9,897 nucleotides of DNA. It comes from Nanobdellota archaeon. GTDB lineage: Archaea > Nanobdellota > Nanobdellia > Pacearchaeales > GW2011-AR1. Positions 4,345 through 9,897 of this stretch are shown piece after piece. Under the pieces are notes generated by a model. That model was given only the letters and a program-made list of their open reading frames with translations, was not told the DNA's origin and did not search any database. The DNA lies in the NCBI GenBank assembly GCA_018830685.1, contig JAHJRR010000030.1, forward strand, positions 1 to 9,897, read 5' to 3'. Within the stretch, counting starts at the first letter, position 1. Every line of letters begins with the position of its first letter. A program made the translations under genes and the position numbers.

Positions 4345-4707
4345 ATGCCAAGAATGATGATTGTCGGGGAGAATAGAACTCCTTTTCATAGCGTTCTCAA
4401 TAGAGCTTCTGAGTTAGATGCTGTCGTCGGTTATAATAAGGCATTAGAATGTTTAGATAATTATGATCTTGTTTTTGTGGACAAGAGATTAGGAGAATGG
4501 ACTGAAAGAGATGACTCTTTATTTAAAGAAATTAGAAGAAGAACCTCAGACAGAGAATTAGGATTGTATGTAGTTGTCTCAGATTTTAATTCGCATTATA
4601 TTGATAATATTTTTCACTCTGCTCGAGCAGGTGCTGATTATTATTTAAGAAATTTATCAGATAGGGTAATAGATAATATTAGAGAGAAAAGATGGCCTTA
4701 TGAGTAG
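4345..4707 (+). CDS. CheY-like receiver-fold protein with degenerate acidic pocket
   Basis: 120 aa, with the alternating strand/helix order of a response-regulator receiver domain and no output domain. Strand 1 is RMMIVGEN (3-10), where the usual Asp pair is replaced by Gly8-Glu9. Strand 3, YDLVFVDKRLGE (40-51), keeps an Asp (Asp46) at the phospho-acceptor position. Strand 4, LYVVVSD (74-80), has Ser79 at the switch Thr/Ser position. Strand 5, ARAGADYYLRNL (93-104), matches the AGADxYLxKP block, with Arg102 where the invariant Lys should be. With two of the key residues changed it may be a pseudo-receiver that works by protein binding rather than phosphorylation. No histidine kinase lies nearby. 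Fold assignment is by pattern only; another small Rossmann-like protein is possible. Confidence 0.6.
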   Translation: MPRMMIVGENRTPFHSVLNRASELDAVVGYNKALECLDNYDLVFVDKRLGEWTERDDSLFKEIRRRTSDRELGLYVVVSDFNSHYIDNIFHSARAGADYYLRNLSDRVIDNIREKRWPYE

Positions 4708-4718
4708 GATTAGCAAAG

Positions 4719-4726
4719 AATAAAAA
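4719..4726 (+). promoter_or_regulatory. TATA-like box of dphB
   Basis: AATAAAAA, centred 25.5 bp before ATG 4748, within the 40-bp gap after the receiver-like gene. It implies dphB has its own leaderless transcript. Confidence 0.5.
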
Positions 4727-4747
4727 CCCTAATTTTCTGGCAATTGC

Positions 4748-5452
4748 ATGTTTCATTTAATAGGTCTTGGTCTTGGTGCCAGAAGTTTTAGCATAGAGAC
4801 AAAGGAGATAATTTCAAAATCAGATAAAATTTATATTGAGAATTATACGGTAGAATTTCCCTATGATTTGGAAGGATTGGAAAAGAAATTTGGAAAAGCA
4901 ATGATTCTTGCAGACAGAAATATCGTTGAGAGTTTGAAAGTTCTTGAAGATGCGGATAAGAAAGATGTTGTTCTTTTGGTCTATGGTTCCCCTTTGACTG
5001 CAACTACACACATAACACTTCTACAAGAAGCTAAGAAAAGAAGTATTGATTACAAAGTTATTTTTAACGCTTCAATTTTTGATGCTGTGGCAGAGACAGG
5101 ATTACAATTGTATAAATTTGGTAAGATTGCTAGCATGCCTGGATTTGAGGCTGATAGTTATATTGATGTTATCAAAGAAAATCTGGGAATAAATGCACAT
5201 ACCTTAATTCTTGTTGACATTGGGATGAAATTTAATGAAGCTCTTGAAAAATTGAAAAAGGATTCTAAGAGGAAAGGACTTTCTCTAGGGAAGATTGTTA
5301 TTTGTTCGAGATTAGGAACTAAGAACTCAAGAATTTTATGGTATGATGTTGAAAAGTTAAAGAATGAGAAGATTGATACTCCGTTCTGTTTTATTATTCT
5401 TGGAAAATTGCATTTTGTAGAAGAGGAATTTTTGAATAGAATAAATTCATAG
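4748..5452 (+). CDS. dphB: Diphthine synthase DphB
   Basis: SAM-dependent methyltransferase that trimethylates the 3-amino-3-carboxypropyl-histidine of elongation factor 2 to form diphthine, the second step of archaeal/eukaryotic diphthamide synthesis; cytoplasmic. 234 aa, slightly shorter than typical family members of about 250-270. It has the tetrapyrrole-methylase-type fold signature: N-terminal MFHLIGLGLG (1-10) starting strand 1, LVYGSPLTATTH (77-88, the G-D/S-P-L-x-ATTH block of DphB at the SAM site), and NASIFDAVAETGLQLYKFGK (107-126), which is the most DphB-specific segment. The presence of dphB is strong evidence that the host is archaeal. Leaderless start at the only early ATG, 40 bp after the receiver-like gene. 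The radical-SAM Dph2 and the amidase are not in the window. Confidence 0.95.
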   Translation: MFHLIGLGLGARSFSIETKEIISKSDKIYIENYTVEFPYDLEGLEKKFGKAMILADRNIVESLKVLEDADKKDVVLLVYGSPLTATTHITLLQEAKKRSIDYKVIFNASIFDAVAETGLQLYKFGKIASMPGFEADSYIDVIKENLGINAHTLILVDIGMKFNEALEKLKKDSKRKGLSLGKIVICSRLGTKNSRILWYDVEKLKNEKIDTPFCFIILGKLHFVEEEFLNRINS

Positions 5453-5648
5453 TTGTCATAGGGGTTGGGGTTTTAAGTTACTTGCTCCCTCCAAAGTCGT
5501 TCGCAAATTCGTCTAAATGGATAATCACAAATCAGAGGGTTTGATTGGACTTGTATAATTTCGCCCTGTTATTTTTTATGCTAGAAAAGGGAAACGTGAT
5601 GTGCCGCAAAGTTTTAAAAGACTCAAACATAAATATGAGAAAGATAAA
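5453..5648. other. Intergenic region between dphB and the next gene
   Basis: Holds a divergent relative of the dyad repeat (5479-5508) and two TATA-like stretches, GTATAATTT near 5553-5561 and TTTTAAAA at 5612-5619. The first would allow a GTG start at 5601; the second gives a leader of about 8 nt before ATG 5649. No other gene is supported. Confidence 0.4.
5479..5508. repeat. Divergent member of the TACTTGCTC...CGCAAAT repeat family
   Basis: Shares the exact outer 9 bp (TACTTGCTC) and outer 7 bp (CGCAAAT) with the repeats at 3007 and 3074, but has an unrelated 14-bp centre. It sits 26 bp after the dphB stop codon. Confidence 0.5.
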
Positions 5649-5951
5649 ATGGTCTCATACAATCCTTTTAAAATGTGGGGAAGTTGGGTTGGTGCCATTC
5701 TATATACAGTTTCTTTTGCATTTCTTATGAATTCAGATCTTCCTAACTTTTTGGCCTATACACTTTATCTTCCCGTTTATCTTCTTGCCATGGCATTTTC
5801 ATATTTTATTGGAGGTGCAAGTGCATCCGCACCCAGCATTATTTTCACATATTTATTTTTAATGTTTTTAATACCTTTTATATCTGGGTTTCTAGTTGGA
5901 TGGAGCATCCACTCTTTAGTGAGATATTTAAAGAATCGTGGTAGGAAATAA
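5649..5951 (+). CDS. Small multi-pass membrane protein
   Basis: 100 aa from ATG 5649, or 116 aa from GTG 5601. I prefer 5649 because the product then begins MVSYNPFKMWGSWVG, a short polar head running straight into a membrane helix, and TTTTAAAA at 5612-5619 predicts transcription starting about 8 nt upstream. The GTG alternative adds a highly charged 16-residue extension. Three or four hydrophobic helices follow: about residues 9-28 (WGSWVGAILYTVSFAFLM), 33-53 (NFLAYTLYLPVYLLAMAFSY), and a long one or pair over about 62-87 (SIIFTYLFLMFLIPFISGFLV), ending in a basic tail RYLKNRGRK (cytoplasmic). No family or function recognised. It lies 112 bp upstream of ileS, which has a separate promoter. 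Confidence 0.68.
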   Translation: MVSYNPFKMWGSWVGAILYTVSFAFLMNSDLPNFLAYTLYLPVYLLAMAFSYFIGGASASAPSIIFTYLFLMFLIPFISGFLVGWSIHSLVRYLKNRGRK

Positions 5952-6034
5952 GCGTATGAGTTCAAAATTAAGTTTAATCAGAAGAGTTTATTCTATTATA
6001 GAGATTATTATTTAGACGGTCTTTCGCCGATTAA

Positions 6035-6045
6035 TATTTAAAATA
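6035..6045 (+). promoter_or_regulatory. TATA box of ileS
   Basis: TATTTAAAATA, centred about 24 bp before ATG 6064. There is no Shine-Dalgarno sequence before the ATG, so ileS is probably leaderless. No structured tRNA-sensing leader is visible. Confidence 0.6.
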
Positions 6046-6063
6046 ACTATACTAAAAACTAAT

Positions 6064-8901
6064 ATGGAAATCAATCAAATAGAAAAAGATATTATTGAAT
6101 TTTGGAATAAAGATAAAACATTTGAGAAATCACTTAAAAAGACGAAGGGAAAGAAACCTTATGTTTTTTACGACGGTCCCCCTTTTGCAACCGGAACGCC
6201 ACACTACGGCCATATACTAAGTTCTGTTACAAAAGATATATTTGGTCGATTCTGGACTATGAGAGGTCGATATGTTAATAGAGTCTGGGGATGGGATTGT
6301 CATGGATTGCCCATAGAAAATATAGCCGAGAAAGCACTCGGCATTAATTCTAAGGATGAGATAGAGAAAATAGGCATTAAGAAATTCAATGACTTTTGTA
6401 GAGGTAAGGTTTTGGAGTATGATCATTTGTGGAAAAAGTTTGTTCCGAGAATTGGGCGATGGGTAGATATGGAAAATTCTTACAAAACAATGGATAATGA
6501 ATACATTGAGAGTATTTGGTGGGCATTTAAGCAATTGTGGGAAAAGGGCTATATCTACAAGGGAGAAAAGATTTTGATGTACTGCCCTAGATGTGCTACC
6601 CCACTGGCTAAAGCAGAAATTGCAATGGATAATTCTTATAAAAATTTGAAGGAAGATTCTGTCGTTGTGAAATTCAAATTGAAGAATGAGAACACTTATG
6701 CTCTCGCTTGGACAACAACCCCCTGGACACTGCCGTCAAACTTAGCACTTGCAGTTAATTCAAATTTAGATTATGTTTATGTTAAAGATAAAAAAACAAA
6801 AGAGACTTACATTTTGGCTAAGAATGTTGTGGAAGATTTCTTCAAAGACAAGAAAGAGTATGATGTTGTCAAAGAACTTAAAGGTAAAAAATTAGAAGGA
6901 CAGGAATACGAGCCATTATTTGACTATTTCAAAAATAACAAGAATTCTTTTAAGATTATACTTGGAGATTTTGTTAGTTCTGAGGAGGGTACTGGAATTG
7001 TGCATACTGCTCCTGCATTTGGAGAAGAGGATTATGAAGCATGTAAAAAATATGACATTAAAATTGTACAACCAGTTGATGATAAAGGAAAGTTTACCTC
7101 GGAGGTTTCTGATTTTGCAGGAGAATTTGTACATGATACTAATAATAAAGTGATTGCATTTTTGAAGAACCAGAATAAGATAGTTTTGGTGAAAAAGATT
7201 GAGCACGAGTATCCGTTCTGTTACAGATGTGATACAAAGCTGATTTATAGAGCAATTCCTGCATGGTTTGTTAATATTCAGAAGATAAAACCGAGGGTTC
7301 TTGAATTAAGTCAGAAGATGGCGTGGTATCCAGAGTTTTTGAAGAAAGGTAGAGTGAAATATACAATTGAAACTGCACCAGATTGGAACATTTCAAGGAA
7401 TAGATACTGGGCTACGGCGATTCCGATTTGGATGTCTGACGACGGTGAAACTCTCGTCATTGAAAGTATTAAAGAGTTGAAAAAGTATGCAAAGAACCTT
7501 CCGGACAAAATAGATTTACATAAAGATTATCTTGACAATGTTGTTCTTGAAAAGAATGGAAAGACGTTTAAGAGAATTCCCGAGGTTCTTGATTGTTGGT
7601 TTGAATCCGGGGCTATGACGTTTGCTCAATTCCATTATCCGTTCGAAAACAAGGAAGAGTTTGAATCGAGTTTCCCTGCACAGTTTGTGACGGAATACAT
7701 TGGGCAGATTAGAGCATGGTTTTATTATATGTTAGTTTTGTCTGCAATAATTTTTGATAAGGCTCCTTTTGAGAATGTTGTGACAACGGGAACTATCCTT
7801 GCAGAGGATGGACAGAAAATTAGTAAGAGTAAGAATAATTTTACAGACCCTATGATTTTAATTGAGAAGTATGGCGTTGATGCTCTGAGGTTTTATCTTA
7901 TGTCTAGCCCCTTGATGAATGCAGAGAATCTTAACTTCTCAGATAAGGGGGTTGATGAAGTTTACAAGAGAGTGATTCTTATTGCGTACAATGCATTGAG
8001 ATTTTATGAGATGGGAGAAGGTCAAAAGATATCTGGAAAGCCAGTTATTAAGGACGTGACGGATAAGTGGATAGTTTCAAGACTAAATGAATTTGGAATT
8101 ATTAGTAAGAAGTATCTTGAAGAGTATGATACGGTTAGGATGTGTGGGGAATTAAGACGATTTGTCGAGGATCTTTCAACATGGTATATCAGAGTTAATA
8201 GAGACAGATTTGAGGAAGATAAAAATACAAGAAAGGTTTTGGGATATGTGTTAGTTGAATTCTCAAAAATTATTGCTCCGATTCTTCCGTTTGTTTCAGA
8301 GAGCATCTACCAATCTATAGAAGGTAAGAAGAAGTCAGTTCATCTTGAAAACTATCCTTCATTTAGCGAGAAGGGGATTGATAGAGAATTGTTGAGTAAG
8401 ATGGAAACTGTTAGAGAAATCGTTTCTTCGGGTTTGAAGGAAAGAGATAAAGAAGGTCTTGGGCTGAGGTGGCCGTTAAGCAAGGCTAAAATAATTGGAG
8501 GAGATTTTAAACTCGGCAAAGCCGAGGATGTGATTATTAAAAATCAGCTAAATGTTAAAAAAATATTTTATGTAGAGAGCTCTTCAAATGTCAAAGAAAT
8601 AAATGTGGAACTAGATACAGAGCAAACGCCGGAGCTTGAAGCAGAGGGCTTTGCACGTGAATTGGTTCGGCAAGTTCAAGCAGAGCGAAAGAATGCAGGA
8701 CTCGTTAAAAAAGATTTTATTGACCTTGTGATACAATCTGATGATAAAGATTTGTTGAAGAAGATAGATGGGAGTTATATATCTAAGAAAGTTAACGCTA
8801 AGAAATTTTCTTTATGCGGAGTAAATCGGAAGGGTCTTGAAATGAATTCAAAGTTTAAGATAAAAGGAAAAGAATTTCAGATTGGGTTTAGTAAGGTTTA
8901 G
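6064..8901 (+). CDS. ileS: Isoleucyl-tRNA synthetase
   Basis: Class Ia aminoacyl-tRNA synthetase charging tRNA-Ile with isoleucine and editing misactivated valine; cytoplasmic, essential. 945 aa, complete. Domains in order: Rossmann catalytic core with the HIGH variant HYGH (47-50) and GWDCHGLPIE (76-85); CP1 editing domain with the Thr-rich block TTTPWTLPSN (217-226) and GTGIVHTAPAFGEEDY (309-324, Asp323 at the amino-group-binding position); two CxxC pairs (Cys174/177 and Cys386/389) at the places used for zinc in the Thermus-type enzyme; the KMSKS loop as KISKS (585-589); an anticodon-binding helical domain from about 664 (DKWIVSRL); and a C-terminal part with ELEAEGFARELVRQVQAERK (about 856-875). 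HYGH and the Cys pairs mark the archaeal/eukaryotic-like (IleS2) class. It is shorter than many archaeal IleRS (about 1,050), and blocks such as FVTEYIGQIRAWFYYM differ from the usual DQTRGWFY. Confidence 0.97.
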   Translation: MEINQIEKDIIEFWNKDKTFEKSLKKTKGKKPYVFYDGPPFATGTPHYGHILSSVTKDIFGRFWTMRGRYVNRVWGWDCHGLPIENIAEKALGINSKDEIEKIGIKKFNDFCRGKVLEYDHLWKKFVPRIGRWVDMENSYKTMDNEYIESIWWAFKQLWEKGYIYKGEKILMYCPRCATPLAKAEIAMDNSYKNLKEDSVVVKFKLKNENTYALAWTTTPWTLPSNLALAVNSNLDYVYVKDKKTKETYILAKNVVEDFFKDKKEYDVVKELKGKKLEGQEYEPLFDYFKNNKNSFKIILGDFVSSEEGTGIVHTAPAFGEEDYEACKKYDIKIVQPVDDKGKFTSEVSDFAGEFVHDTNNKVIAFLKNQNKIVLVKKIEHEYPFCYRCDTKLIYRAIPAWFVNIQKIKPRVLELSQKMAWYPEFLKKGRVKYTIETAPDWNISRNRYWATAIPIWMSDDGETLVIESIKELKKYAKNLPDKIDLHKDYLDNVVLEKNGKTFKRIPEVLDCWFESGAMTFAQFHYPFENKEEFESSFPAQFVTEYIGQIRAWFYYMLVLSAIIFDKAPFENVVTTGTILAEDGQKISKSKNNFTDPMILIEKYGVDALRFYLMSSPLMNAENLNFSDKGVDEVYKRVILIAYNALRFYEMGEGQKISGKPVIKDVTDKWIVSRLNEFGIISKKYLEEYDTVRMCGELRRFVEDLSTWYIRVNRDRFEEDKNTRKVLGYVLVEFSKIIAPILPFVSESIYQSIEGKKKSVHLENYPSFSEKGIDRELLSKMETVREIVSSGLKERDKEGLGLRWPLSKAKIIGGDFKLGKAEDVIIKNQLNVKKIFYVESSSNVKEINVELDTEQTPELEAEGFARELVRQVQAERKNAGLVKKDFIDLVIQSDDKDLLKKIDGSYISKKVNAKKFSLCGVNRKGLEMNSKFKIKGKEFQIGFSKV

Positions 8902-8935
8902 GTTTGTCGAGGGTAATTTCCAAAATAGGGAAAGG

Positions 8936-8943
8936 TTTAAAAA
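8936..8943 (+). promoter_or_regulatory. TATA box of the TrmB-like gene
   Basis: TTTAAAAA preceded by purine-rich GGGAAAGG (BRE-like). With the 25.5-bp spacing seen elsewhere, transcription would start at 8965, exactly the first base of the leader hairpin and 126 nt before the ATG. Confidence 0.55.
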
Positions 8944-8964
8944 TAAAACTGATTTAGTAATTAC

Positions 8965-9020
8965 ATAAAAGAGGTCGATAGTTATCACACAGGGGTAATC
9001 CTATTGAAGTACTCTTTTAT
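8965..9020 (+). ncRNA. Structured 5' leader hairpin of the TrmB-like mRNA
   Basis: Three stacked stems. Stem 1 is a perfect 9 bp, ATAAAAGAG (8965-8973) with CTCTTTTAT (9012-9020). Stem 2 is 7 bp with one G-U, TCGATAG (8975-8981) with CTATTGA (9001-9007). Stem 3 is 5 bp with one G-U, TTATC (8982-8986) with GGTAA (8994-8998). The apical part contains ATCAC (8984-8988) and GTAATC (8995-9000), complementary in the right antiparallel order to GTGAT (9077-9081, inside the Shine-Dalgarno) and GATTAC (9066-9071). This suggests a translational switch: either hairpin apex or ribosome-binding-site pairing. No known riboswitch class is recognised. Confidence 0.55.
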
Positions 9021-9037
9021 CATAACAATCTTTAAAA

Positions 9038-9052
9038 AGAGATTCGCTCTCT
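9038..9052 (+). other. Small second leader hairpin
   Basis: AGAGA (9038-9042) can pair with TCTCT (9048-9052) around a 5-nt loop, between the large hairpin and the Shine-Dalgarno. Weak on its own, but part of the same leader. Confidence 0.35.
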
Positions 9053-9073
9053 AGGGAATAGAGACGATTACTC

Positions 9074-9081
9074 GAGGTGAT
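9074..9081 (+). promoter_or_regulatory. Strong Shine-Dalgarno sequence of the TrmB-like gene
   Basis: GAGGTGAT matches eight consecutive bases of the canonical Shine-Dalgarno complement of the 16S rRNA 3' end, with a 9-nt spacer to ATG 9091. No comparable site precedes the other genes in the window, so this gene alone appears to use leadered, Shine-Dalgarno-driven initiation. It fixes the start codon. Confidence 0.82.
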
Positions 9082-9090
9082 TAACAAAAA

Positions 9091-9897
9091 ATGATAGTAA
9101 AAGAAGAATTTTTAAGTAGACTAAGAAAGATTTTTGATTTGAACTTATATGAAGTGAAGGTTTGGACTGCACTTCTTTCAAGAGGGACTTCGACCGCAGG
9201 AGAGCTAAGTAATATTTCGGACGTTCCCCGTTCAAGAACATATGATATTCTAGAGAGTTTGGAGAAAAAAGGTTTCATAGTTATGAAACTCGGTAAGCCA
9301 ATAAAGTTCATAGCTCTTAAACCAGAAGAAGTTGTTGAGAGAGTAAAAAAGAATTTGATGAAGGATGCTAATGATAGATCTAAGAGACTTGAGACTCTGA
9401 AAGGTGATGAGGTTCTGGGGGAATTAGATTCTTTGTTCACTAAAGGGATTAAATTTGTTGAACCAACTGATCTTTCAGGAAGTTTGAAAGGTAGACAAAA
9501 TATTTACAATCATATGGATATGATGATAAGAGGTGCCGAAAAGTCTGTTACAATTATTACAACTGCAGAAGGTCTTAATCGGAAACTAGAAGTTTTAATG
9601 CCAAGCTTAGAAAAGTGTAAAAAACGGGGAGTCAAAGTTAGAATTGCTGCACCAATAAATAATAATAATATCAAAGTTGCTCGAGAGTTTAAGAAGGTTG
9701 CAGAAGTTAAGAATGTTGATAAATTTAGGGCTAGATTTGCAATTGTTGATTCAAATCAGCTTATGTTTATGCTTCTTGATGACGAGAAGTTCCATCCTAA
9801 TTATGATATTAGTGTCTGGATAAATACAGAATTCTTTGCGCAAGCTCTTGAAGACTTGTTTGACCTTGCATGGAAAGACATGAGTCCTGTTAAGTGA
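9091..9897 (+). CDS. TrmB-family transcriptional regulator
   Basis: 268 aa, complete, ending with TGA at the last base of the window. The N-terminal winged helix-turn-helix of the TrmB type spans about residues 8-83: LNLYEVKVWTALLSRG (17-32), ELSNISDVPRSRTYDILESL (38-57) with recognition helix around SRTYDIL, and the wing GFIVMKLGKPIKFIAL (61-76). A helical linker (about 78-110) follows, then a C-terminal phospholipase-D-like fold (about 125-268: SVTIITTAEGLNRKLE, RGVKVRIAAPI, RARFAIVDSNQLMFMLLDD) without the HKD catalytic motif, as in TrmB effector domains. Characterised TrmB proteins sense sugars or other metabolites; the ligand here cannot be told. The long structured leader and strong Shine-Dalgarno suggest post-transcriptional control of this regulator. 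The next gene downstream, its possible target, is not visible. Confidence 0.88.
   Translation: MIVKEEFLSRLRKIFDLNLYEVKVWTALLSRGTSTAGELSNISDVPRSRTYDILESLEKKGFIVMKLGKPIKFIALKPEEVVERVKKNLMKDANDRSKRLETLKGDEVLGELDSLFTKGIKFVEPTDLSGSLKGRQNIYNHMDMMIRGAEKSVTIITTAEGLNRKLEVLMPSLEKCKKRGVKVRIAAPINNNNIKVAREFKKVAEVKNVDKFRARFAIVDSNQLMFMLLDDEKFHPNYDISVWINTEFFAQALEDLFDLAWKDMSPVK

Noticed and set aside
5545..5730. 61-codon plus-strand frame beginning MDLYNFALLFF
   Set aside because: Non-ATG start and no family resemblance; it overlaps the better supported membrane protein in another frame.
8965..9020. tRNA or known riboswitch downstream of ileS
   Set aside because: No cloverleaf, no T-loop consensus and no CCA-type acceptor; the fold is a single long hairpin and matches no riboswitch class I know.

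Overview
The window looks like archaeal chromosome, AT-rich and tightly packed. The archaeal call rests on a diphthine synthase gene (dphB), a TrmB-family regulator, an isoleucyl-tRNA synthetase with archaeal/eukaryotic-type features, and TATA boxes centred about 25 bp upstream of most start codons, which implies mostly leaderless mRNAs. The compact gene style, many small membrane proteins and a probable diversity-generating target protein suggest a DPANN lineage (Woesearchaeota/Pacearchaeota-like). That placement is an inference.

Layout. Genes left of about 3.94 kb are on the minus strand; those right of 4.05 kb are on the plus strand. (1) 1-418: 5' part of sufS (cysteine desulfurase), running off the left edge. 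(2) 463-2977: a 2,515-bp block bounded by perfect 15-bp inverted repeats (GGCTTTGCACGACAA) with a directly abutting 9-bp duplication (GGATTTTGG) on each side, the signature of a transposed element. It has no transposase. Its cargo, all on the minus strand, is a 46-aa ribbon-helix-helix regulator, a DUF262 (GmrS/ParB-like) protein, a HEPN ribonuclease-like protein of the MAE_28990 type overlapping DUF262 by ATGA, and a 46-aa coiled-coil microprotein. It therefore looks like a mobile defence or toxin-antitoxin cassette inserted just upstream of the sufS core promoter. (3) 2978-3249: non-coding, with two identical 26-bp dyad repeats and hairpins. (4) 3250-3936: an unrecognised protein whose last ~30 codons are abruptly GC-rich, Gly-rich and almost all NNY, resembling the variable region of a diversity-generating retroelement (DGR) target; no template repeat or reverse transcriptase is visible here. 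(5) 4053-5951: a small membrane protein, a degenerate receiver-like protein, dphB and a second small membrane protein. (6) 6064-8901: ileS. (7) 8965-9897: a TrmB-like regulator. It is the one gene here with a strong Shine-Dalgarno sequence and a long (~126 nt) structured leader, whose hairpin loop is complementary to the Shine-Dalgarno region.

The housekeeping genes (sufS, dphB, ileS) belong to separate pathways and mostly have their own promoters. The integrated units are the cassette and the TrmB leader plus its gene.
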